This document shows, piece after piece, positions 33,145 through 43,551 of a stretch of 64,000 nucleotides of DNA. A program made the translations under genes and the position numbers. The stretch is taken from the NCBI GenBank assembly GCA_032629725.1, contig JAFEVB010000010.1:1054001-1118000 (forward strand), in the 5' to 3' direction. Position 1 is the first letter of the stretch. Each line of letters starts with the position of its first letter. Under the pieces are notes generated by a model, which worked only from the letters and a program-made list of their open reading frames with translations, made no database searches and had not been told where the DNA came from. Source of the stretch: Gremmenia infestans (taxonomy: Eukaryota; Ascomycota; Leotiomycetes; Helotiales; Hamatocanthoscyphaceae).

Positions 33145-35621
33145 ATGCCCATATTCCAAGATGACCTGGTCAGTGGCCAGGCATCGCCCGGCACGCCAGC
33201 AAAGAAGAGTCGATCCCATTCGCCACTTGAGGCTATTCCTATGACAAGAAAGGTTTCAGAGGAGAGCATCCGGACGGAATTATGTGAAGGGCCTCTGCTG
33301 GACACGCCAGAGGAGCAGAGGAATAGTTCTGTGGGCATTTTGGATGCAAGCTTCTCATTCCCAATACATGGAACTTCCGACCGAGGAGAAATCATTAGTC
33401 GACTTAAGAAATCAAATCGAAATGTATGTAATGATTCATACTCCCTGGATCTCATTTCTGGCTATTGACTAATTCGGATCTATAGCTGGAGTCATTGCTT
33501 CAAGATTACGAGACACCTCAGAAAACCACTGCCAATGCCTCCAGTCCCTCGCCATTACTACCATCCCCCGATATTTCAGAAGCTAAACGCACATCTACAA
33601 TTGATATCGAGCCATCACATGCAGGCCTACAAATCGAGAGGCCACGGTCGGCTTTACATAGTGGTGACTTTACCGAAGGACCACAGCAGAGCATAGCAGG
33701 GGACCATGGGCTCCTGCAGGCGAACTCGGGCTTGTACAAGTCAGACAGACAAGAGTGGCTTGCTACATCGCCACCAAGAAATTTCTCTCCATTTCAGCTC
33801 GACACTCGATTTCCACCAGCAGACAGGCTCGACTCTGAACTAGAATTACGGTCACGAATTCCCTCATTGTCATCCTCGTATTCGTCGAGTTTTATCCTGA
33901 AACCGCCTACGAGTCCATTAGTACATTCGGAAAGTAATGATGATTTTGATTTTTCAAAAAATGCGTATCCTATCGACATAAATACGGATTCGAGAAGAAG
34001 TCCTCGGCGACACACCCTACAAGCATCGCATTCGATGCATTCAACACCATCAGTCCCAACAACGTCAAATTTTAACAGACCACTACCACATCTCCGACGA
34101 GACAATACGTTTCCCTACCAAGCCCATCAGCCGAGAAGATCTCTCACGTCCAATCCGGGCCTGCCGTCATCATCACCTCAAACGCCGAATTTCTTACGTT
34201 CGAGAAGACCTTCGTATACCTCTGATAGTTCTCCTCTCCACGCATCCATGGTCGGATCATATGAAGAAAGCATCCTCCAAGGACGCATGTCGACTACTCC
34301 CTCAAAGCCTTTGGACTTTGTTGCTCAGATAGGCGTTTTGGGTCTTGGTAAGTGCAAGGCGAGTCTTCGATGTCCAGCTCACGTGACTATTCCCTTTCCG
34401 GCGGTGTTCTACAGCTATGAAACTACAAGCCATGGCCGTTTGGGGAAGTCTGAAGACGGACCTAGCCCATATGTAGGTCAAATTGATCTGGAGAACAGTC
34501 TGTCAAATCCGGATGAGGCACGTGACAATAAGCGGAAACGGCCCAGTGCCAATGTTGGTCGAAGTCGCAGTGATAAGATGGATATGGTTGACGGTCAAAA
34601 TACGAGCCAGCTTACGGAACGAGAGATTCGTAGAGCTGATCAACAGAAACGACAATCAGCCTCGCCCAGAGCACCTCCTGGTGGCAGTTACAGAATCCCC
34701 GAAAGAGGGCAACTTCAGATTATAATTAAGAACCCGAACAAAACCGCGGTGAAACTGTTTTTGGTTCCATATGACCTTTCTGGGATGGAACCAGGGACGA
34801 AGACCTTCATCCGTCAACGAAGCTACTCGGCCGGGCCTATTATTGACTCTGTATTATCCTCTTCAATACAGCAAAGCCCTGCAATAAATTCAGCAGATCG
34901 GCCAACGCTTCGATATCTTGTACATGTGCACATATGTTCCCCGTCTCGGGGTCGATTTTATCTATACAAAAGCATTAGAGTTGTTTTCGCAAATCGAGTG
35001 CCAGACGGAAAGGAAAAGTTACGCAATGAAATTTCACTCCCTGAACCAAGATTCAGTGTATATAAACCAGGGCGTGAATCAAGTCTTGGGCTTGCTCTTA
35101 ATGGTGGTGCAGGGGCTAGTCTTGCTGCAGACAAGGCTTATAGAAGACGCAGTTCTGGATTTGCTCTTGGCCACTCGAACCGTAACTACGATAGCATGGA
35201 TGGAATCACTCAAGCTTTGGAGAAAGCTCCAAGTGGTGGCCCGGCGTCTTCACAAGACCAACACATCAGTAGCGCCATACCTGTTCAGCCTATTCCCTTC
35301 AGCCTGTTTCGAAAATCGGTTCGGCGTGAAGATGACGCTGGCCAAGATCGGCCTGCAAATGTACAGTCGCCGAACTCGAGTAAGAGCAGTCGGCCAACCA
35401 CTTCAAACGGGTCCGGTACGTCGATGTCTTGGAACAGCAATAGCACAAGTGGCATCCACGGTTACGATAAGCTACACAAAGGGGACGTTGGATACGGAGG
35501 AAATGCCTTTGCAAGCTCCCCTGATGGCAAGCAAGTCATGGCTGAGGGTCTACTGGCGAAGAAGCTGCGAGACCTTGGAGTTGGTAGACCTACTCAGCAA
35601 GATCGTTTGGACGGCATTTGA
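33145..35621 (+). CDS. Atos/FAM214-like conserved protein
   Basis: Two exons, 33145-33423 and 33486-35621, give 804 aa; the 62-bp intron has donor GTATGT and branch GACTAAT. After about 350 disordered Ser/Pro residues comes a block ESILQGRMSTTPSKPLDFVA with IGVLGLGKCKASLRCPAHVT (Atos conserved domain, formerly DUF4210). A second block follows: RGQLQIIIKNPNKTAVKLFL, PYDLSGMEPGTKTFIRQRSY, SRGRFYLYKSIRVVFANRVP. Together these define the Atossa/FAM214 family (Pfam PF13915 and PF13889). Animal members act in transcriptional or developmental regulation, and a fission yeast member is labelled as a chromosome segregation protein. The fungal role is unknown. The tail is Ser/Gly-rich and disordered. 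Confidence 0.85.
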
Positions 35622-36250
35622 GTCAAATCACTTCACAGCGGGAGTACTTTTTGGATTGTTATGAGAATACCCCTGGATTTCAACGCAAGGTGCTTGGTGT
35701 ATCATTTTTGGAAATATGTTTAGGTTGCTATGGGGCGTTTTTACATAGATTTGCGAAGCCTTGAAACGCTCTCCACTTGCAATGTTTTAAAAATTTACAT
35801 AAATTAGATAACTTTCTGACGTTCAACGATGGACTGATGAAGGCAAATATAGTAGTCTCGCACTGCTTTGAGGAAGTTTCACACCCATCCCTGTACGGCT
35901 CTTTATCTTTTTTTGAAACCAGATTCGCGACACCATCCTCTCCAGCCGATCAAAAACGATCTCCAAAACAGACGCCGATCCAGCAATTGGTTCTCGGATA
36001 ATGATACCTCGCAAAGCATTCTGTCGAGAGTTTTATGCATGACGTTCCGCAAGTCTAGAATTGTTTGCGCCATGCCTTTCATTGACCCAACGTCCACTCA
36101 TTATACCTTCTCCTTTTGTGCACATCTATCTCCTTTAAGATTTCTTACATGACTCTACCTCAACCCTCCTTCTATTTACGAAGAGCTGGTCTTGGCACTA
36201 CTCACTTTCAATATCTTGACGCCCTAGAGGCTATCCCATTTCCTGTTGCC
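35622..36250. other. Intergenic spacer upstream of cutinase
   Basis: A 629-bp region holding the Atos-like 3' UTR and the cutinase promoter. No recognised operator seen. Confidence 0.5.
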
Positions 36251-37135
36251 ATGATGCATCAGCCGATCTTGACCATTATTCTGTTCTTTCCATTACTAGC
36301 CCTGGCCTTTCCATCCCCAGAATCCGAGGATGGGGCCAAGACCAGTCTCGGTAACAAGAGTTCGGGACTCCTTGAGACCCTCGTCGGAGATCTCCATGCC
36401 GTCACATCCAAGAATGATGTGGTGAAGAATGCTACTACTTGTCCGAAAATGACAGTACTTTTTGCTAGGGGAACAGCTGAACCTGGTATTTCTTTGCCTT
36501 CTCGGGATTCGGAGTGGTAATAATTAATGAGAAAGCAAAGGCAACGTAGGAATCCTAACTGGCCCCCCATTCTTTGCCGCCATAGCAGACTACATGAACG
36601 GCACAAATCAACTTGCTATCCAAGGCGTCGATTATCCGGCAGATGTCAGCGGCTTTCTCGTAGGTGGAAGTGTTATCGGCAGTGCTGTGATGTATTACCC
36701 CCCCTTCTCTTCGCAGGCCTTCCTTTACCAAACACTATTAAAACACAAAACAAAAACAGGACAGCACTCATAAACCACACCCTCTCCCTCTGCCCCACCA
36801 CCCCCTTGATTCTCTCCGGCTACTCTCAAGGCGCGCAAATCGTACACTTAGTCACCTCCTCCCTACCCTCAAACACAACCTCCAAAGTCGCCTCGGTGGT
36901 CCTATTCGGGGATCCAAAAAACGGGACTGCGCTGCAGGGGGTCGATGCTAGGAAAGTGCTGACAGTTTGTCATGCTGGGGACGATATTTGTAAGGGAGGT
37001 GATGGGGTGGGTGCTGCACATTTGAATTATAGTGTGGATGCGGGAGAGGCGGCTATGTTTGTGTTGGGGAGTGCCGGGGGTGGGTTGGGGATTACGAGTC
37101 GGAGGATGAGGACGGCTGGGGGTGGATTAGGGTGA
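36251..37135 (+). CDS. Secreted cutinase-family esterase (CE5)
   Basis: Three exons, 36251-36485, 36541-36691 and 36760-37135, give 253 aa. The introns are 55 bp (GTATTT...AAAG) and 68 bp (GTATTA...ACAG). The start MMHQPILTIILFFPLLALAF is a clear signal peptide. The mature part has the cutinase order: TCPKMTVLFARGTAEPGNVG (oxyanion region), GPPFFAAIADYM, GVDYPADV, a nucleophile elbow LILSGYSQGAQIVH, then DPKNG and CHAGDDICKGGDG with Asp and a later His (AAHLNY) to complete Ser-Asp-His. Cysteines at the usual places support two disulfides. It should hydrolyse cutin-like polyesters or short esters outside the cell. The C-terminus is an unusual Gly-rich tail. The second intron's donor is weak but is the only one that restores frame. 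Confidence 0.85.
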
Positions 37136-37558
37136 GGGGAAGGTGTACCGGGATGTTGGATTTCTTGTGTGTTTGATGAGCTTAGTAGGGGTGATATTCA
37201 AATGCTCTCTTAGGTCTTGGGAGCAAGATGCTACATTTGTAGGCGTGCTGTTAGTAGTTACCCAGCAGGCCCCGAGAACTGGTTGGAATAACATTGAACG
37301 AGATTTGTTAGACCATTGATTTCTCTCTCCATATCTTGGAGTTGTAGTTGCTGTGCTGGAACAGATTAGGGGCAACTCACTTATAGCCTCGATTTTATGT
37401 TAACAATATGAGGTTTGTGGAGTTTGATCCCTTGGGAGTAGTATTACTTCCTCGTTTAATCATCTACACTTCTACCAGCTCATACAGTTTAAGAATACAT
37501 GCCCACAAACAAAAATACACCCACACACCATGATATTCACACAGCCAACACTGTACAT
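37136..37558. other. Convergent 3' spacer
   Basis: A 423-bp region between convergent stops of the cutinase and PPR genes. No feature seen. Confidence 0.5.
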
Positions 37559-40500
37559 TCAAAAGCGCTCCAAGATCTGTTCCTCTTGCTCGTTATAGGA
37601 TCGTTGCATGGTTTTGATGGCATCAACTGTCTTCGGATATAAGCGCTCCAGGTCATCAAGCAACCATCGGTAAGCCTTCGATTCTGCGGCCGCGGCCACG
37701 ATATCCATGTAACTGCGCGCCAGTATAACCAACGTGGTTGAGATTGGCCGAACATGACGTGGATTTTTCCTCATGGCCCGAATCTCCTTCGGGAGGCGGT
37801 CCGGTACTGGTAGGTGTCGCCGGATCCTCGACCAACCTGTCCAATTAGGCATAAGGTACTTCTCGCAGATTTCGAAAGCTAACTTTGGACGCCTTTCCCG
37901 GGCAAGGAGCTGGATGTAGGTATTCCAGTTTCGCATGTCGAGTACGAAGCCGTCTCTGATGAAGTTATGGACCGTGATGATCATTTTGTCCACCAATCCC
38001 TGGTAAGCTAGAGATTCCAAGTACCAGGATAGGCACTGTGCTAGTTCTATCTGATGTGTGTACAATATCTTAGTTCGTGTTGTTGAGACATCGTTGGTGG
38101 GATCATTGTGTTTCCAAAATGACCCTGGAGGCCTCAGCGGTGACCCTTGCTCTTTGGCGACTGCAAGCACGAGGTTCCAGCTTTCTTCGACCCCGTTCAT
38201 GTCACGCTCCCGCCATTTCACCAGTAACAAGGCCGACAGAATCGATAGTGGAGGGGTTTCCCGTCGGTTCTTCGGAAGGGCGGCTTTGTAATTTTCGAAT
38301 AATTCTTTGGCTGAATGAGTATCGTTGCTTTGTGCGAGGACGTACATTATATAGCTGTACATCGATGTTGGATACGCAATATCGAGCGGGCTCCGATGCA
38401 TGAGCTTCCTAGCAGGATCTGATACATCTCGAGATTTCATAGCTCCAACATAATCCAAGAACAGTGCTACTGCGGATTGGTATTGCTGGGCTTCAGTACC
38501 TCGCTCAAATACCGCCGCATCGCTTAAGACTTGGGCTCTCAGAGTCATGGCGTTCGTGCTGGCTGTTTGTCGTAGGTTATAGTGTCTCAACTCTTTGTTG
38601 AGTTCGAAAACTTTCCAGTACTCTTTAATTGCAACATAGCCACCCATGATGACTGCATAGTGGAACGCGTTCGTCTTATATCCTGCAGCTGGTAGAACTT
38701 CTCGTACGATCCGGAGGCATTGATTCGGTTGCCGTACCATGCAAAGTGCTTGCATTAATGCTGTATATGTAAATTCGTCCGGTTCAATGGCAAACGAAGA
38801 CATGCGTTGGAGTATTCGGTTCGCATTTGGCAGGTCGCGGTTGAGAGCGTATCCAACAATGAGATAGTTCCACATCCGAGTCCGACTCCCTTTCAGGTCC
38901 ATGCCAGCAGCTTCCACACAGATTTCTTCGGCTTCTTGGAAACGGTCATCTTGGACATGTGCAAGTACGAGACAATCGACCATAGCAGCACTCTGCTTAA
39001 TTTGAAGATCTTCGGCAAACCGGTAGAGCTCAACAGCACTTTCAAGATCTCCACGGTTTACACAAATTCCCATCAGGGTTCCAATAGTATAGTCATCTGG
39101 GTCGATATCAGGGGATTCGAGAATTAATTCGAAGCAAGCGAATGCTTCATCGATATTGTGCACCTTGCAATGGGCACTGATAAGGATATTCCACGAGAGG
39201 ATGGTCGGCTTCAGCCCATAGGTGTCTGAAATCTCGTTGAAAGCTTTGATGACTTTATCAATCTCGCCACGCTTCGCATGTACCTGTAGGATAGGAGACA
39301 AGCGATTCGAGTCGAGTAGCGGATTATCCTTCGAGACATAGTATGCAATATACTGATCGAAGAGTGTATGAACAGTAGTTGCATCGCCCTGGGCAGCAAA
39401 CTCTGTTAGGCACATCTGGTACGCAAATTCTGACGGTTTCCCATGGCAGCGAGAAAAGTCATCCAGAGCCCATTTCATCCCTTGAATATTATGAGAAAGA
39501 CGGAAATGCCTCAATAGCCAATGAAGTGCGTCACGGTTGAACTTAATCACCATTTCACTTCGCACTTCCTCGTAGCATTGAATGAATAGCTTCTTTTCAT
39601 TCAGGGAATCCAGCATTTTGTGAATCCGATTAAAAAGATAGGAAGTCATACAGCGCCAACTAATCAAATGGCCTAGAAGTTCTGAAAACTCAATTGAGTT
39701 AAATGATTCCTTTTTAAATAAGGCCATCCGAACCATCGTTGTAGCGAAATCGAATAGAGGAGGTTTCAAGCTAGTAGCTTTTGTTTCAATGTCTCGTGGA
39801 ATCAACTCGTTGACATGATTAGCTAAGTTACATACGAGTTCTCTGAAGTTTGGTAGCTTCTCAACGAGTGTGTATATGTTGTAATTGAATCGAGGCTGTT
39901 CCTGGCCGAGCTGCTGAACGTCCAACCATATATCACAGGCTTCGGACCACGATGAAAGATTGAACAGGTGAGCCAGAAGCTCATCGGCACCAGCTGGTAC
40001 CTTGAGGGTTTCAACACTGGTTCTATATATCAGAGTAGCGTCATGCAGATTGCGGAGTCTCAAATAGGACCGTATCGTCTTTTGATAAGTCGGAGCGTCT
40101 CTCTCCTTGGCTCCCACACCTTTAAACAGATCAATGGTCCTTTCCGCGTCGATTACTCTGTCCGATGTAGAATAGTACTGTATCAGTTGCTTTCGTACCC
40201 GTATTCGATCGGCCTCGCCCAGTAGAAGATACTGTCGCCACGCTTCTTCATAATCGGTGGCTCTTGTAAGTCCCATCTTGCCACGAAGTATATCAGTTTC
40301 GGAATCCTCCGAGGCAGTCTCCGTTTCTCCTTCTTGACCAGTAGAATATGCATCGTGCTCCGGTAATGGAGGATGATGTGTGGCGGAGGACGTGTATAAT
40401 CTCTGACCGAGCTTTGCGAGTCCATTGCTGGCCCACCGCGAATCCTGTCTATCAACACCCCAGCCTGAGTAATGCTTGAAAAGGTTCATTGTCCCAACGG

Positions 40501-40753
40501 GGTACAAGAAGTCCAAGAACATGCCCCCATTGCCAGTCGAGCTTTTCTGTTCAGCGGTCTCTGCTTCCTGAGCAACGGAATCGGCGCTTCGAACCAAGGC
40601 GGCCCACAATGGGGACGAAAGCTCAAGATCTCCTGCTGCATGGTTCCAAAAGCCAGAGTGCAGTGTTCTGCGACTCTTCAAAGACTTCCTGGATGCTGGC
40701 AGCAGGCAACGCAAACTGCCTGATTCTAGACATCCCGCCGTGCGCTCCAGCAT
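37559..40753 (-). CDS. Mitochondrial PPR protein, Cya5-like
   Basis: A single 1064-codon exon. The start MLERTAGCLESGSLRCLLPA with Arg/Ser-rich following residues looks like a mitochondrial targeting sequence. From about residue 170 onward the protein is a series of helical pairs with pentatricopeptide features, for example TILSWNILISAHCKVHNIDE, DPDDYTIGTLMGICVNRGDL, EPDEFTYTALMQALCMVRQP and DMRNWNTYIQLLARERRPKL. PPR proteins bind organellar RNA; the Neurospora homologue type Cya-5 is needed for cytochrome oxidase subunit 1 expression. The Cya5 assignment rests on length and N-terminal resemblance and is tentative. It is divergent from SRP68. Confidence 0.85.
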   Translation of the reverse strand: MLERTAGCLESGSLRCLLPASRKSLKSRRTLHSGFWNHAAGDLELSSPLWAALVRSADSVAQEAETAEQKSSTGNGGMFLDFLYPVGTMNLFKHYSGWGVDRQDSRWASNGLAKLGQRLYTSSATHHPPLPEHDAYSTGQEGETETASEDSETDILRGKMGLTRATDYEEAWRQYLLLGEADRIRVRKQLIQYYSTSDRVIDAERTIDLFKGVGAKERDAPTYQKTIRSYLRLRNLHDATLIYRTSVETLKVPAGADELLAHLFNLSSWSEACDIWLDVQQLGQEQPRFNYNIYTLVEKLPNFRELVCNLANHVNELIPRDIETKATSLKPPLFDFATTMVRMALFKKESFNSIEFSELLGHLISWRCMTSYLFNRIHKMLDSLNEKKLFIQCYEEVRSEMVIKFNRDALHWLLRHFRLSHNIQGMKWALDDFSRCHGKPSEFAYQMCLTEFAAQGDATTVHTLFDQYIAYYVSKDNPLLDSNRLSPILQVHAKRGEIDKVIKAFNEISDTYGLKPTILSWNILISAHCKVHNIDEAFACFELILESPDIDPDDYTIGTLMGICVNRGDLESAVELYRFAEDLQIKQSAAMVDCLVLAHVQDDRFQEAEEICVEAAGMDLKGSRTRMWNYLIVGYALNRDLPNANRILQRMSSFAIEPDEFTYTALMQALCMVRQPNQCLRIVREVLPAAGYKTNAFHYAVIMGGYVAIKEYWKVFELNKELRHYNLRQTASTNAMTLRAQVLSDAAVFERGTEAQQYQSAVALFLDYVGAMKSRDVSDPARKLMHRSPLDIAYPTSMYSYIMYVLAQSNDTHSAKELFENYKAALPKNRRETPPLSILSALLLVKWRERDMNGVEESWNLVLAVAKEQGSPLRPPGSFWKHNDPTNDVSTTRTKILYTHQIELAQCLSWYLESLAYQGLVDKMIITVHNFIRDGFVLDMRNWNTYIQLLARERRPKLAFEICEKYLMPNWTGWSRIRRHLPVPDRLPKEIRAMRKNPRHVRPISTTLVILARSYMDIVAAAAESKAYRWLLDDLERLYPKTVDAIKTMQRSYNEQEEQILERF

Positions 40754-41235
40754 GCCCTATCTAAACCAGATGCCCACGTGAAGCTTCCTGCAGTAATTCG
40801 GTCTTCGTAATCTTCAAGGCGTCGAATTGGGTTTGAGATATTAATCTGCAGCAGAGATGTATCAGTTGATGCTTGATGGCAGAGTTCTAATATGGTGAAA
40901 TACCATGAGGCAGGCTTGGGAAATGGAAATTCAACCGCGCGTTAAGTTAGGGAGAAGAGATGGCTTTCATCGCGAGTGTGATTGAGAGTACTGTAGATTG
41001 GGTGCTGAGCTGAGCTGGAAGACTTTGGAAAGGAGGCAAAGCAAAGCAGATAAAAGCAAAAGTCATGAAATCGTACCAGATACACACTTAGCTCGACATT
41101 TTTAGCAGGGGTCTTGACGCCTAGATGCCCACCATCACACCCAGCCTATCCAGCCTAAGGACTGAGTGTGCCCCTCCACATTTACATTCAGGAAACTGCT
41201 CTCAATCTTCAACCAATTTTCGAGCCCACAGCGAA
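40754..41235. promoter_or_regulatory. Divergent promoter region PPR/SRP68
   Basis: A 482-bp spacer between divergent starts. An ORF in frame with SRP68 extends back to 41125 but lacks family similarity, so it is treated as leader. Confidence 0.5.
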
Positions 41236-43190
41236 ATGGAGATCACCAAGTTTGTCGTCTCTGGGCGCGACAAGGCAAAGCTTTACGGCGACTATGCGAC
41301 ATACCGATCGCAGCTGTCAAATCGCATCCACAACCTTCGCAAAAGACTTGGTATTGCAACCAAACCCCGCGCGAAATATACCGCCAAAGCCCCGGTGACA
41401 CCAGAAGACATTGGACGCAATCAAGAGTATGTGCAAACGCATTCTTGGGGATGCCCCTCCTGGATTTATACTGATCTGATCTCTAGATTCGTTCACCTCC
41501 TCCTACTTACATCGGAACGAGCCTGGGCGAATGCCATGTCAATGCGGGAGGTACACTCAACGGAGAAGAAAGGAATTACTGGCTCGACTCGATCCCACAT
41601 AATATCCCGATTACACAAGGCTACCATCTATGCGAACGATCTATTCAGGCTTCTTAGTGATCAGGCTGGAACAGGTGCCGAAGATGAAGATGTGCTTGAA
41701 GCACGTGCGTATGCAGCTTCACTCACTGGGGCCAGGGAATTCGAGAAGCAAGACTGGGAGGGATGTGTGAAGAGCTATTCAGAAGCTAGAATCATATACA
41801 GTGCCCTGGCTACAGCTACAAAGAGCGACTTCTTCAAAGAATTACTGTCAGATCCAGTCGATGTTAGCATACGATATGGAGCATACCAAATGAGAATGCC
41901 GCGGACAGTGGCAGTGCCTACTATTGCTCGAAAGTTCTTTCCCAGAGAAAACACTGGGCTGGTTTCACAAGTGGAAAAGTTGGATCCCGATGTGTTGAAT
42001 GACCGGCCTACAAAAGCTCGAGAGGCCACGGAGACTGCAGCGATTCCCCAAACGATCACCTGGAGATCTCGGACGGTGGACTTGGAGGATGCGGCAATAG
42101 CAACAGCGCTGGCATCTGTCAATAGTGCTGCACAGAGGTTGTCAGAGACTCTAGCATCTGCTAAAGTTACTCAGGCCAGAGATCGAGCTGCAGCCTATGA
42201 TGATATCCTTATTTCAAGTCAAGATGCAGTTGATGCAACAAAGCATGCAATAGACGAGTTAATAGCAGAGGGCGTTGGGCAGGGCGATAGGCGTATGCAA
42301 AGTCTGCAGATTACGCGAACAGCAGTCAGCTATGCTATGGTCAGTTGGCGAATCGGCCGAAACAGAGTGATGGTTGGTGAAGGGGATGGAGCAATAGTAG
42401 TAGAATCAGCTCCGAGCAAACCCAAAAATAAGAACCAAAAGCCAATTAAAGAAGAAGGGACAGGACGAAAGCTTGCGCATTTCAGAGAGAAGGCTGTACT
42501 ATACGATGCAATTCTGCAAAGTTTGGATTCGATCAAGGAGCTCCCAGGCGTTGCGGCAGATTCGGCATTTTTGGGCGAGCTGGAATCAAAATACGGCTAT
42601 TTCTCAGCACTCAAGTAAGAACTTCATGACTTCGATTTCCGAATAGCTACTAATTCGTACCAAATAGATGCTTGAACATAGCCCGCTCCCACTCTTTGCT
42701 ATCAAACCCAAAGAATGCCCTAGCACTGCTAGCCCGAGCTTCAGAAAAATCCTATGCCGCAAACTCTCATTTATCTTTGTCCATGGACGCCTCAGACTCC
42801 TCGCCGCCTAACATTGCGGTCTCTGCCTCTGAAGCTAAATTCCTCAAAGATCTTCTGGATGGCGAACTTCAGCGTTACAGAGCACTAGTCGAGCTCTCTA
42901 ACCTTGAAAACGCCCAAATGACATCCGAGAGCACACAACCGCTTGTCGAGCATTTGAACGACTACCCAACCGCCGGGGTGACGTTGTCAAACCTAGTCAC
43001 CTATCCGCCAAAACTGGAGCCGGTACCAGTGAAGCCACTGTTTTTCGACGCCGCATGGAATTACATCGAGTATCCAGGACGAGAGGTCGAGAAAGCTGCT
43101 GAAAATGGGGCTAGGGAGAAAAGTAACCCAGCTAAGGGTGCGGAACAGGCGGCTCAGCAGAAGAAGGGCTGGTTTGGGTTTGGTAGATAG
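41236..43190 (+). CDS. srp68: Signal recognition particle subunit SRP68
   Basis: Three exons, 41236-41426, 41487-42614 and 42668-43190, give 613 aa. The first intron is exactly 60 bp and in frame (GTATGT...CTCTAG), so reading through adds 20 residues. Splicing restores NQ-E-FVHLLLLTSERAWANAM, the conserved SRP68 block. The second intron is 53 bp. The start MEITKFVVSGRDKAKLYGDY, followed by a basic RSQLSNRIHNLRKRLGIATK segment, matches the RNA-binding N-terminus of SRP68. SRP68 binds SRP RNA and pairs with SRP72 in ribosome targeting to the ER. The C-terminus has a Lys/Gln/Phe motif (QQKKGWFGFGR) typical of fungal members. Length is close to the human protein. Confidence 0.93.
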
Positions 43191-43551
43191 CCTTTGTTCA
43201 AGTAATGCCTATAGCAGTGAATGTCAAGGTAATCGCCGCCCGCAATGAGGAAAAGCTACCGATATCCGACCATGGAACCTTGAAAGCCTGTTACAAGTAT
43301 GTGCTTATACGTGAAGTGAGTGGTTATTGTTGGGCGTGAGACAAGGTGCGTGGCGTTATTGCTTGAAAGGTGCAAACTATAAAATACATATGGAGCAGGT
43401 GACTTTGTTTCTTGTATTAATCTGTGCAGCTTGAACTCCAGACAACAGACTCTTGTCCGGCCAATACCATAACACAGTGCTCTAAACACGAATGCTGAAG
43501 TTTGTTTCCAATAACAACCCCGCGGACCACGGAAAAGCTTGTTTCCTTCGC
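43191..43551. other. Convergent 3' spacer
   Basis: A 361-bp region between the SRP68 and nitrate reductase stop codons. It holds both 3' UTRs. Confidence 0.5.
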
